Assembly: GCA_038210375.1 (NCBI GenBank)
Contig: JBBQWT010000043.1
Location: 1-13,488, forward strand
From: JBBQWT01 sp038210375
GTDB lineage: Bacteria; Acidobacteriota; Terriglobia; Terriglobales; Acidobacteriaceae
DNA length: 13,488 nt
Direction: 5' to 3'
The notes under the pieces: model-generated
What the model was told of the DNA's origin: nothing
The model's input: the letters and a program-made list of their open reading frames with translations, nothing else
Databases searched by the model: none
Shown here: positions 6,295 through 13,398 of the stretch, in pieces
Layout of the letters: each line of letters opens with the position of its first letter
Numbering within the stretch: the first letter of the stretch is position 1
Position numbers and translations under genes: made by a program

Positions 6295-7023
6295 TTAAAC
6301 CAAGGTGAAACTTTCGCCCAAGTACACTCGCCGGACCTCCGGGTCGTTGCCCAGTTCGTCGGGCGATCCGGCAAAAAAGATCTTGCCTTCATTGATGATG
6401 TAAGCCCGGTCGGTCACCGAGAGGGTTTCGCGCACGTTGTGGTCGGTGATCAAGATTCCGATGCCGCTGCTGCGCAAGTGAAAGATGATGCGACGCAATT
6501 CATCCACCGCGATTGGATCGATCCCGGAAAAGGGCTCGTCCAGCAGAATGAATGTCGGATTGATACACAAGCAGCGAGCGATTTCGACGCGACGCCGCTC
6601 TCCGCCCGAGAGGGCATATCCGCGGTTGAGCCGGATGTGCTCCAGTCCCAGTTGATCTATCAGCCGCTCCATCGTCTCCCGCCGTTCGTGCCACGAGATG
6701 GGCTGAGCTTCAAGTACGGCCAGGATGTTTTCCTCAACCGAGAGCTTGCGGAAGATGCTGGCTTCCTGGGGCAGGTAGCTGATGCCAAACTGGCGGGCCC
6801 GCAAGTACATGGGGACCGCAGTGATGTCATGGTCGTCGTACATGACGCGGCCCGAGTCAGGAGGGATCAAGCCGACAATGGCGTAGAAGGTCGTGGTTTT
6901 GCCTGCACCGTTAGGCCCTAATAAACCAACGACTTCGCCCTGATTGACGCGCAGGCTCACCCCGTTCACAACCCGGCGGCCGCGATAGGTCTTACCAATC
7001 TCGTCCGTCGCCAGGATATGCAT
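6295..7023 (-). CDS. lptB: LPS export ABC transporter ATP-binding protein LptB
   Basis: LptB is the cytoplasmic ATPase of LptB2FGC, which extracts lipopolysaccharide from the inner membrane and drives it onto the LptA bridge. The 242-residue product has all ABC elements: Walker A GPNGAGKTT (36-44), Q-loop Q86 in SYLPQEASIFRKL, signature LSGGE (138-142), Walker B FILLDEP (158-164) and H-loop H195. GYALSGGERRRVEIARCL and PFSGIDPIAV are typical of LptB rather than general ABC ATPases. Length equals that of E. coli LptB. Its ATG directly follows the TAA of the LptC/LptA-like gene with no intervening base, so the two are very probably translationally coupled. LptF/LptG are not in the window. Confidence 0.97.
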   Translation of the reverse strand: MHILATDEIGKTYRGRRVVNGVSLRVNQGEVVGLLGPNGAGKTTTFYAIVGLIPPDSGRVMYDDHDITAVPMYLRARQFGISYLPQEASIFRKLSVEENILAVLEAQPISWHERRETMERLIDQLGLEHIRLNRGYALSGGERRRVEIARCLCINPTFILLDEPFSGIDPIAVDELRRIIFHLRSSGIGILITDHNVRETLSVTDRAYIINEGKIFFAGSPDELGNDPEVRRVYLGESFTLV

Positions 7024-9261
7024 TTATCGTGCCACTCGTGTTGTGGTGACGCTAGGCGCCAACTTATCGCCTTCAACCAGCACCCTATCATCGTGTCTAA
7101 AGAAAGTCAACGAATTGCCGGTGATTTTGCCGTGTTCGGCATCAAAAATGCTAGGGTTTCCGCCGCTAAGGACAAACTTGTCCTCCGAAGCGGTGTAAGT
7201 GAGCTGGTCGCCGGTCGCGCGCCGGGTAGGCTGGGTGATTACAACCTGGTCTCTGGCTACCAGATGGTCGAGCCTGCCCGCCACCGAGCCGCTCGGGGCA
7301 TGGGCCGTGACGGCATGGGCCATGAGATACACATCCATGGTGCGACAGGTGATGGTGGAGTCGGCTGTCTTGGCCGTGACTCCACCCTCCAGATGAATCT
7401 GGCGCTCAGCGTCGGTGTAAGTCAGCCGCGCCGAGGTGATGGTTACAGAAGTAACTTTGCCATCTTTGCCGGTCTGAACCAGCACCGTGGAAACAGGCTG
7501 GCTGCCGCCTTGGGCGGTGACGGAGCGACGGTCGCGATCGAACGCCAGGCTGGGCGCCGCCACCACGTTCGCGTTCTGCCACAACCGAGCGTTGCCGGTG
7601 TACAGTGCAACCGAAGGAGAGCGGCTGGCAGTCAGGTGATTGGCGGTGACGTGGATTGGATCGGAAGACGCCAGCAACGCGCCATTGGGTTGGGTCTTCA
7701 GCTCGCTATAAGTACTCTTGACATCTCCTTCGGCGATGGCTTCTCCGGTGGCGCGGTTGATGCGCAGATTGAGCGCGGTCGTGGACATGCCGGTGTCGGC
7801 AACGCGCGGCGATCCAGAGAGCACGAGTATCTGGTCGGCAGGGGTATAGCGAGCCTGATCGGCCCAAGCCTTGCGGGTGCCATCCACATAGGCGAGATTG
7901 CCCTGCTGCACCACGTGGTCCACGCCACCGGTCGCCCTGAAAGTTAAATCCAAACTGGCGCTGGTGGAGACGCGTTCGGGCTGCCCGGGGGTGACAGTCG
8001 TGATCCGGGCATCGGGCGAGCCATGCAGGGTGTGAATGTGATTGCGCTGGTCGAATCGCGCTTCGAACGAGCCTGCCGTCAGGACTGTCCGCTGATTGTT
8101 GCCTAGCTGAGAGACGGTAATTTGCGGCGGTCCGAAAGTGAGGGCCCGGTCCAGATGTCCTTTGGCCATAATGAAATCCATGGCCGGCGCAGCGATCTCG
8201 GTATTTTGCGTAGTCTTGCCCGGTTCCGCGGCAGGCTGCTGCAGCAAGGTCACGCCCTGGCTGGCGTGGACCATTTGCAGGTCGTGCTTGCCGGCAAACT
8301 CAAGGCTTACCCGGCCTGCAGTGGCGTGAGCGACTTGGCGCCCGCTGGCGTCGAGGCGCACGTCCCCGGTCAACACAGCATGACGTAGCGCGTCTCCATG
8401 ATCGTTGAGCAGGATTTCGGCCTGCTTGGATGTGGCATGGATTCGGGTAGTGCCCGGCATCTCTGCCTGCACATCGCCGGTCGCGAGCAAGTGGTCCACG
8501 GTATTGTCGTCGCGAAGATAAATCGTGGCTTGCTTGGCCAGAAATTCGCGTTGATCGCTAAGGACTCGCGGCTGCTCCAGGACGATTTGTCTCGGCTCTT
8601 TGGTGATCGTGCCGCGCCCTGCGGTGATGTGCACCGTTTGCTTGCCGGTCGCGTCGATTTGCACCTGCGATTCCAAAGTGAGCGTGTTGTTCTTCGCCAG
8701 GTAGGTGGCCCCGACGGCTGAGCCCGCCGCCTGGGGCATGGTCAGCTCAATCTTTTCTTTGGTAAACGCATTGCCGGATTTCTGGTTGAACACGAGACCG
8801 CTCGTTTTAAGGTGGACTGGATTCTTCAACTCCTTGGGGGGCGCCTGGTCTGGGTTCAGAAGCCCCATGGGATTGGCTTCCAGATCGATCAGCACATTGC
8901 CGCGCGCGCTGACGTCTCCTGACTTCGGGTCGTAGTCGAATTCGTCGCCGCTGATCTGGTCGAAGCGGCTGGCATCGCGCCCGTAGAGGAGAATGCTGAC
9001 GTTGTGGAGTTCCGCGTGCCCGCCCAGCTTCAACTGAACCGCCCGGGAAGCACGGATGGTAAAGATCGTCCGGCCGCGGTCAGACTTTGAAACCGTGAAT
9101 CCCTCGGCACTCTGCTGGATGTTGATGCCCATCTTCGCGGGGATTTCTCTGACCACATTGCGCACCTTCCAGCGCGCATAGAAGTACATGCCGCCGATGG
9201 CGACGGCCAGGACCACCGCACCCAGGAAAAGTCCACGGCGCAGATAGGGGATGGAAAGCAT
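7024..9261 (-). CDS. lptC: Large LptC/LptA-like LPS transport protein
   Basis: The 745-residue product begins with a short basic N-terminus and one membrane segment (about 9-28, GLFLGAVVLAVAIGGMYFYA), then an LptC-like periplasmic region (about 30-190). After this comes a long series of OstA/LptA-like beta-strand repeats to the C-terminus, visible as recurring patterns such as HATSKQAEILLNDHG (275-289), LTGDVRLDASGRQVAHATAGR (297-317), VTAKTADSTITCRTMDVYL (628-646) and ITGNSLTFFRHDDRVLVEGD (713-732). E. coli LptC and LptA are each under 200 residues, so this is roughly twice their sum. The inferred role is anchoring LptB2FG and forming part of the periplasmic LPS bridge in a single chain. It directly precedes lptB, the position held by lptC-lptA in other Gram-negatives. 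Start ATG 9261 has no clear Shine-Dalgarno sequence. Confidence 0.88.
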   Translation of the reverse strand: MLSIPYLRRGLFLGAVVLAVAIGGMYFYARWKVRNVVREIPAKMGINIQQSAEGFTVSKSDRGRTIFTIRASRAVQLKLGGHAELHNVSILLYGRDASRFDQISGDEFDYDPKSGDVSARGNVLIDLEANPMGLLNPDQAPPKELKNPVHLKTSGLVFNQKSGNAFTKEKIELTMPQAAGSAVGATYLAKNNTLTLESQVQIDATGKQTVHITAGRGTITKEPRQIVLEQPRVLSDQREFLAKQATIYLRDDNTVDHLLATGDVQAEMPGTTRIHATSKQAEILLNDHGDALRHAVLTGDVRLDASGRQVAHATAGRVSLEFAGKHDLQMVHASQGVTLLQQPAAEPGKTTQNTEIAAPAMDFIMAKGHLDRALTFGPPQITVSQLGNNQRTVLTAGSFEARFDQRNHIHTLHGSPDARITTVTPGQPERVSTSASLDLTFRATGGVDHVVQQGNLAYVDGTRKAWADQARYTPADQILVLSGSPRVADTGMSTTALNLRINRATGEAIAEGDVKSTYSELKTQPNGALLASSDPIHVTANHLTASRSPSVALYTGNARLWQNANVVAAPSLAFDRDRRSVTAQGGSQPVSTVLVQTGKDGKVTSVTITSARLTYTDAERQIHLEGGVTAKTADSTITCRTMDVYLMAHAVTAHAPSGSVAGRLDHLVARDQVVITQPTRRATGDQLTYTASEDKFVLSGGNPSIFDAEHGKITGNSLTFFRHDDRVLVEGDKLAPSVTTTRVAR

Positions 9262-9408
9262 CGTGAACGTTCAGTTTACTCGGAAAGCGCTCTGGGTTAT
9301 TGGATGCGCTCGGGCCGAAAGGGAACGGGGACAGAGTCGCAGAGGCCAGTGCTGCGGGCAAGGCTTGGCGCAATAAACACGGCGAAAAATATTCTCCGCG
9401 GTGACGCG

Positions 9409-9816
9409 CTAGACTCGGTCCTTTAAGCGGATCACAAACTTCAGGCCCGACCAGATATGGTTGACCGCGCACACTTTCACATCTACCAGTCCTGCAGCGA
9501 GACCGATCTCGCGGACTCGGTTTTCGTCGAGATCGCTGACAACTCCGGCACTCTTCTTCGGCCACGCGACCCAGATCATACCGTTGGAAACGATGCGCTG
9601 CGCCCAGAGAGAGAACTCGTGAGTCAGTTCCCGCTGGCTGGTTACGAACATCAGCACGAAATCGAGTGTCCGACTGGCGGGCCGGGGCGTGCGGCAAATT
9701 GGGGTGACGGCGGCCAGCTCCGCCTGGACGTCATCGGGGGTTCGCACCAGAGCGATGGCGGCGCCCTCCTTGATGCCAAGCTTTTTCGCCAGAGGTGTGC
9801 CGGAGTATCCCGCCAT
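9409..9816 (-). CDS. DUF3052-like small protein
   Basis: The 135-residue product opens with MAGYSGTPLAKKLGIKEG, the characteristic beginning of the DUF3052 family, and continues with a Rossmann-like alternation: LDFVLMFVTSQREL (about 51-64) and GMIWVAWPKKSAG (about 78-90), where a predicted strand ends in WPKK. Its biochemical function is not established to my knowledge. It contains no signal peptide or membrane segment, so it should be cytoplasmic. The start at 9816 is chosen because the family begins there. The reading frame stays open upstream to 10038, but that part only overlaps the VWFA gene in another frame. It starts 7 bases after the VWFA stop, suggesting one transcript. A 147-base gap follows before the LPS gene. 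Confidence 0.8.
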   Translation of the reverse strand: MAGYSGTPLAKKLGIKEGAAIALVRTPDDVQAELAAVTPICRTPRPASRTLDFVLMFVTSQRELTHEFSLWAQRIVSNGMIWVAWPKKSAGVVSDLDENRVREIGLAAGLVDVKVCAVNHIWSGLKFVIRLKDRV

Positions 9817-9823
9817 GATGGCT

Positions 9824-10819
9824 CTATTTCGAGGGAGCATAGTAGCCGCGGCGGTTGCGCACGTGCAAGCTCTTCTCCGCGGCGATGATCTCGATGGTGC
9901 GGAAACTGCCGTTGGGCTTGAAATCGGCAGGCTTGTAGCTGAGCGCGTACTGGCTGCGCAACTCGTCCTGGATCTCGCGGAAGGCATCGGCCACTTCGCG
10001 GATCTGGAAAGGATGGAAGGACTTTCCGCCGGTCGCATCGGCGATGCGCTCCAGCACCTTGTCGCCCTTCAAGTGGATGCCGCTGATGTTGGTGCTGATG
10101 GTATACACGATGACCTCGGCGCGCTCGGCCATCTCGATGGCTTCCTCGCGCGAGACGTGGCTTTGGTTGTCGTCGCCGTCGCTAAGCAGGATGATAGCGC
10201 GGCGCACCGGGCCGGTGGTCTGCGCTTTCAGCAGCTTGTCGCGGCAGGCAAAGTAGAGCGCGTCATACATGGCAGTGCCGCCTCCGGGACGCAAGGCTCG
10301 CACGCCGACTGAAAGCTTTTCCGTGTTGTCGGTAAAATCCTGGGTTACTTCCGGGGTTACATCGAAGCCCAGAACAAAGGCCTGGTCGTAGCGGGGACGA
10401 ATGTTCGAATTCAGAAACTCGATAGCCGATTCCTGCTCGAACTTAAAGCGGTCGCGTACCGAGTTGCTGGCGTCAATCATCAGGCCAACCTGCAGCGGTA
10501 GGTCGGTTTCGCTGCGGAAACTGCTGATGCCCAATGCAGGTTTCTTATCGTCAATGACCTTGAAATCTTTTTTGGTCAGGTCCTTGACGAGCCTGCCGTG
10601 CTTGTCGGTCACGGTGAAAACCACGTTGACCTCATTCACTTCCTTGCGCACGGTGGGGAATTGATCTGTTGCATCTTGCTTGCTATCCGCTGACGGAGCT
10701 GCCGCGGGGGGAGCCTGGGCCTCGGGGGCTGGGGCGGCGGGGGCCGTCGGCTTCGCGGGCGTATCCGACTGCGCCGCTGCCAGGGCCGCTGCCAAAATCA
10801 GGAGGTAAGGAAGTTTCAT
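9824..10819 (-). CDS. Secreted VWFA-domain protein of the acidobacterial type
   Basis: Proteins of this class (acidobacterial VWFA-related family) are exported and carry a von Willebrand A domain that usually mediates metal-dependent protein contact; a specific partner is not known. From ATG 10819 the product has 331 residues: signal peptide (MKLPYLLILAAALAAAQS), an Ala/Pro-rich linker (about 20-50), a beta-rich region with VVFTVTDKHGRLVKDLTKKDF (about 66-87), then the VWFA domain (about 105-290). The MIDAS site is intact: DASNS (116-120), the threonine of GGGTAMYDAL (near 182) and the aspartate of LLSDGDDN (near 214). The C-terminus RSQYALSYKPAD and RRGYYAP is the usual ending of the family. 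A TTG immediately before the ATG could also initiate. It follows rluD by 31-34 bases and there is no Shine-Dalgarno sequence. Confidence 0.9.
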   Translation of the reverse strand: MKLPYLLILAAALAAAQSDTPAKPTAPAAPAPEAQAPPAAAPSADSKQDATDQFPTVRKEVNEVNVVFTVTDKHGRLVKDLTKKDFKVIDDKKPALGISSFRSETDLPLQVGLMIDASNSVRDRFKFEQESAIEFLNSNIRPRYDQAFVLGFDVTPEVTQDFTDNTEKLSVGVRALRPGGGTAMYDALYFACRDKLLKAQTTGPVRRAIILLSDGDDNQSHVSREEAIEMAERAEVIVYTISTNISGIHLKGDKVLERIADATGGKSFHPFQIREVADAFREIQDELRSQYALSYKPADFKPNGSFRTIEIIAAEKSLHVRNRRGYYAPSK

Positions 10820-10833
10820 CAAAGACGTTTTTT

Positions 10834-10839
10834 ATTATA
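10834..10839 (-). promoter_or_regulatory. Perfect TATAAT -10 element before the VWFA gene
   Basis: In the short rluD-VWFA gap the minus strand reads TATAAT, ending 14 bases before ATG 10819. A start 6-7 bases downstream would leave a leader of only about 8 bases. No TTGACA-like -35 box is present at 16-18 bases upstream (that position is in the rluD 3' end), so promoter activity is only possible. Confidence 0.35.
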
Positions 10840-10853
10840 GACGCATCCCGCGC

Positions 10854-11843
10854 TTATTCTGTTTCCAGCGAACCCAGGAAATTCTGCAAGTCGCCAGGGA
10901 GAGGCCGGGAAAACTCCAGCGCAGCACCGGTGGCTGGATGCTTCAACGCCAGGCGCGCTGCGTGCAAGAAGTTTCGCGGCAGGGAAATCGAGGCCCGACT
11001 TTTATTGGCTGGCGCAGGCGGCTTGATTTGCTTAGGCGCACCGTAGAGCGAGTCTCCAACGATGGGATGACCCAAGGACGATAGGTGAACGCGAATCTGA
11101 TGGGTTCGCCCGGTATCAATTTTCACTTCGAGCAGAGTGAACTTACCATAGAGGGACTCGATTCGCCTCTGCACCACGTAGTGGCTGATGGCGTCGCGGC
11201 CGCGCGAGCCGCGCGTGGTCATGCGTGTGCGGTGAACCCGGTCGCGGCTGATGGCGGTATGAATGGTGCCACTGTCTTGCTTGAGCCAGCCATGCACTAG
11301 CGCGAAGTAGGTTTTCTTGATTTCGCGACTGGAAAACTGTTCGCCCAGGCTGCGATGCGCCTGATCGTTCTTGGCCACCACGATCAGGCCGCTGGTATCT
11401 TTGTCGAGGCGGTGCACGATGCCGGGCCGCACTTCGCCGCCCACTGCAGAGAGCGAGGCAAAGCGATGCAGCAGAGCGTTCACCAAAGTTCCGCGATTGC
11501 GGTCTTCATCGGACTTGCCAGCCCCGGCGTGGACCATCATTCCGGCCGGTTTGTTGATCACCGCCAGATCGTCGTCTTCGTAAACAATATCGAGCGGAAT
11601 GTCTTCTGCCACGGCATGCAGGGGCGGAAGCTGCGGCGGACCGAGGATGGTGATTTGCTCATCTCCACGGAGGCGAAGCGAGGGCTTCGTGGCCAACTCA
11701 TTTACCAGAATGTGGTCTTCGGTAATCAGCTGCTGAATGCGCGCTCGGCTAAGCTCGGGAAGCTGCGAAACCAGAAAATGGTCGAGCCTCTTGCCGGCGT
11801 CAGCGGCGTCAGCGCGCAGAGTAATGGGGAACGAGGCAGCCAT
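10854..11843 (-). CDS. rluD: RluD-family 23S rRNA pseudouridine synthase
   Basis: RluD-family enzymes isomerise uridines to pseudouridine in helix 69 of 23S rRNA. The 329-residue product carries an N-terminal S4 RNA-binding domain (about 16-68, KRLDHFLVSQLPELSRARIQ and HILVNE) and a pseudouridine synthase domain (about 85-325) with INKPAGMMVHAG (96-107), the catalytic motif GIVHRLDKDTSGL (141-153, catalytic Asp147), KTYFALVHG, and TGRTHQIRVHLSSLGHPIVGD. Length matches RluD/RluC-type proteins with an S4 domain. An Ala/Lys-rich insertion (APKQIKPPAPANKSRA) lies between the conserved LYG and the C-terminal LHAARLALKHP block. RluD is preferred over RluA because of the S4 domain; the exact target uridines cannot be decided from sequence. 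It lies between lgt and the VWFA gene on one strand. Confidence 0.9.
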   Translation of the reverse strand: MAASFPITLRADAADAGKRLDHFLVSQLPELSRARIQQLITEDHILVNELATKPSLRLRGDEQITILGPPQLPPLHAVAEDIPLDIVYEDDDLAVINKPAGMMVHAGAGKSDEDRNRGTLVNALLHRFASLSAVGGEVRPGIVHRLDKDTSGLIVVAKNDQAHRSLGEQFSSREIKKTYFALVHGWLKQDSGTIHTAISRDRVHRTRMTTRGSRGRDAISHYVVQRRIESLYGKFTLLEVKIDTGRTHQIRVHLSSLGHPIVGDSLYGAPKQIKPPAPANKSRASISLPRNFLHAARLALKHPATGAALEFSRPLPGDLQNFLGSLETE

Positions 11844-11915
11844 GGGAAGCTAGAAATCTAGCATGAGCGGTGGGCCGAAGCCGAGAGACTCTAGCGGCGA
11901 TTCTGGCGGCGACCC

Positions 11916-12719
11916 CTAGCGTGCAGCGGCGGGCACAGGCTTCACTGACCCACTGCGCAGCCACAACATCACTCCGCCCAGCAGTACCAATCCAATGGCG
12001 ATAAATTGCGTCCCCGTCATGAACCCGCCGAAGACCTCTCCGCGTCCCGGGTCATCGCGCAGGAATTCCAGAAAAAACCGCGCGGTTCCGTAAATTACCA
12101 GAAACGAGCCGAACACTTCTCCGTCGAAGGTCTTGCGCCGGAATAGCCACATGAGGAAGAAGAAATTGGCCAACTCCACCGCGGCCTCAAACAGTTGGGT
12201 CGGCTGCAGCGGCACGCCCAGAGGGGTTCCCACCCACTCATGAGCGATGGGACTGGTGAAGGTCACACCCCAGAAGTGATGGGTTTCCTTTCCGTAGCAG
12301 CATCCCGCGGCGAAGCATCCCACGCGGCCAATGGCGTGGCCCAAAGCCAAGCCCGGTCCGAAGGCATCGCAAGTGGCGAGTGCGGGCATGTGATTGCGCC
12401 GCATGAACCAAGCCGCCACCATCAGAGCCGCGATCAGGCCGCCGGAAAAAACTCCGCCCGCTTGCAGAGTGTTGACGCTGAAAATTTCGCTGGGGTGAGC
12501 GGCATAGTAACCCCACTCCACCAGGATGTAAAGAACCTTGGCGCCGATAATTCCTGCCAGCACCACCAGAATCCCCAGGTTCCAGGCGTCTTCGCCGTTG
12601 ATCCCCTGCTTCTCGCTATTGCGGACACTGACCCACAACCCGAGCAGCACACCGGTTGAGACGAGGAGTCCATAAGTGGGCAGGCTGAAATTCCCGGCAT
12701 GAAATAAGCGTGGCAGCAC
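11916..12719 (-). CDS. lgt: Prolipoprotein diacylglyceryl transferase Lgt
   Basis: Lgt transfers diacylglycerol from phosphatidylglycerol to the lipobox cysteine of prolipoproteins in the inner membrane, the first step of lipoprotein maturation. The 267-residue product has about seven hydrophobic segments: TYGLLV near 15-31, LGILVVLAGIIGAKVLYIL (48-66), GLIAALMVAAWF, FFLMWLF, FLVIYGTARFFLEFL, and AIGLVLLGGVMLWL (241-254). The Lgt signature is present as GRVGCFAAGCCYG (131-143); R132 should equal the essential arginine of the E. coli motif, while the following Asn is Cys here and the HGG motif reads SGG (92-94). PTQLFEAAVE and GTARFFLEFLRDD are also typical. The start is GTG at 12719, since the family begins almost directly with this sequence. 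It lies just after the 6S RNA gene. Confidence 0.95.
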   Translation of the reverse strand: MLPRLFHAGNFSLPTYGLLVSTGVLLGLWVSVRNSEKQGINGEDAWNLGILVVLAGIIGAKVLYILVEWGYYAAHPSEIFSVNTLQAGGVFSGGLIAALMVAAWFMRRNHMPALATCDAFGPGLALGHAIGRVGCFAAGCCYGKETHHFWGVTFTSPIAHEWVGTPLGVPLQPTQLFEAAVELANFFFLMWLFRRKTFDGEVFGSFLVIYGTARFFLEFLRDDPGRGEVFGGFMTGTQFIAIGLVLLGGVMLWLRSGSVKPVPAAAR

Positions 12720-12722
12720 TTT

Positions 12723-12752
12723 TATTTAGATGCGGTGACACAACCGTGGCAA
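12723..12752 (-). promoter_or_regulatory. Candidate promoter for lgt with near-leaderless start
   Basis: Minus-strand TTGCCA (plus 12747-12752, five of six consensus bases), an 18-base spacer and TAAATA (plus 12723-12728, three of six) lie between the 6S RNA 3' end and the lgt GTG. A transcript would begin at or within a few bases of the GTG codon, which fits the absence of a Shine-Dalgarno sequence there. Confidence 0.3.
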
Positions 12753-12765
12753 ATTAGGGTGAAAG

Positions 12766-12963
12766 AAAAAGCTGACCCGTGCAAGCCGTGTAGTGGGCCG
12801 AGAATGAACCCGTCCTTGACGGTGGGAACCCGCCGAGACCCTTTAGGCATCTCCGCATGACGGAGCGTCGCACACCGGATCAAATTCGAGTCAAGTCCCC
12901 GTTCATTCGGTGTTGGTTCAAAAATCGGTGACCACTATCACCAACCCGACAGGTCAGCTTTCC
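12766..12963 (-). ncRNA. ssrS: 6S RNA (RNA polymerase regulator)
   Basis: 6S RNA mimics an open promoter and sequesters housekeeping RNA polymerase holoenzyme in stationary phase. On the minus strand about 195 bases between zapA and lgt fold as a long rod. The closing stem is an 11-base complement, 5' side at plus 12950-12960 and 3' side at plus 12769-12779 (one G-U pair). Inner helices are TAGTGG (5' side plus 12932-12937, 3' side 12791-12796) and TGAACC (12915-12920 with 12805-12810). An apical hairpin CTCCG-CATGA-CGGAG (12851-12865) is followed by TGCCTAAAG (12841-12849), closely resembling the E. coli sequence after its apical hairpin. A small hairpin CCGTC/GACGG (12810-12822) occupies the place of the central-bubble 3' hairpin. 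A T-rich run (plus 12762-12770 as A-rich) follows the closing stem and may act as terminator. The zapA-ssrS order is the same as in proteobacteria. Confidence 0.88.
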
Positions 12964-12969
12964 AGTTGG

Positions 12970-12998
12970 ATGCTAGGGAAGATTGCGACGATGCGCAA
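12970..12998 (-). promoter_or_regulatory. Promoter of the 6S RNA gene
   Basis: Minus-strand TTGCGC (plus 12993-12998) is followed after exactly 17 bases by TAGCAT (plus 12970-12975). The predicted start, about 7 bases downstream (12962-12963), falls 2-3 bases before the closing stem of 6S RNA, which is where the mature 5' end is expected. Confidence 0.5.
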
Positions 12999-13049
12999 GA
13001 GGTAAACGCGAAAAAGTTGGCAGACGGCTTGCAAGCAATTTTCTGCCGC

Positions 13050-13376
13050 CTAGCCGGCGCGCCGCTCGCCTAACACTTCGTCCAGCGCGTCGGCCAACTG
13101 ATGCGCCTTTTCTTTCATCGCAGAGCTTCCGTTTTCCTGCTTCCGCTTCAGGGTGTCGTACTCATCTGCAATGTTGAGGGCTGCCAGGACGGCCAGGCGC
13201 GTCGCGTCCACGGTGGTGGTCTGTCCCGCGACCGCGCGCATTTTCGCATCCACATATTGGGCGAGCCGCGTGATATAGGCAGGATCGGTGCCCCGCAGGT
13301 GATAAGCCTGATCGAAAATATCCACGCGCACGCTCTCGGCGGGCGCGGCGGCCGGCGGTTTCGTCGCTGATGCCAT
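13050..13376 (-). CDS. zapA: Cell division protein ZapA
   Basis: ZapA binds FtsZ and bundles protofilaments in the division ring. The 108-residue product has a short Ala/Pro-rich head (1-13), the ZapA globular part (about 15-60; SVRVDIFDQAYHLRGTDPAYITRLAQYVDAKMR), and a C-terminal helix expected to form the tetramer coiled coil (TTVDATRLAVLAALNIADEYDTLKRKQE onward, about 54-103). Length is normal for the family. ATG 13376 is preceded by AGGAG (plus 13386-13390 as CTCCT) 9 bases upstream. It follows a small coiled-coil gene by 22 bases, so the two are probably co-transcribed; the 6S RNA gene lies immediately downstream. Confidence 0.94.
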   Translation of the reverse strand: MASATKPPAAAPAESVRVDIFDQAYHLRGTDPAYITRLAQYVDAKMRAVAGQTTTVDATRLAVLAALNIADEYDTLKRKQENGSSAMKEKAHQLADALDEVLGERRAG

Positions 13377-13398
13377 AGTGCTCGACTCCTGAACTGAA

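Noticed and set aside
7018..7947. Long plus-strand open frame (309 codons) opposite the LptC/LptA-like gene
   Set aside because: It is antisense to a well-supported gene, has no recognisable domain and no operon context; long antisense frames are expected in this G+C-rich DNA.
9384..9408. Terminator after the DUF3052-like gene (CGCG-TCAC-CGCG then a T-rich stretch on the minus strand)
   Set aside because: The stem is only 4 bp and the T-run is interrupted and displaced; not enough to call it.
9817..10038. N-terminal extension of the DUF3052-like frame
   Set aside because: The added residues are Ser/Arg/Pro-rich out-of-frame translation of the VWFA gene; the family begins at MAGYSGTPL.
11849..11862. 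Inverted repeat GCTAGA/TCTAGC upstream of rluD
   Set aside because: A 6-bp stem with a 2-base loop in an otherwise ordinary gap; too weak for an operator or terminator call.
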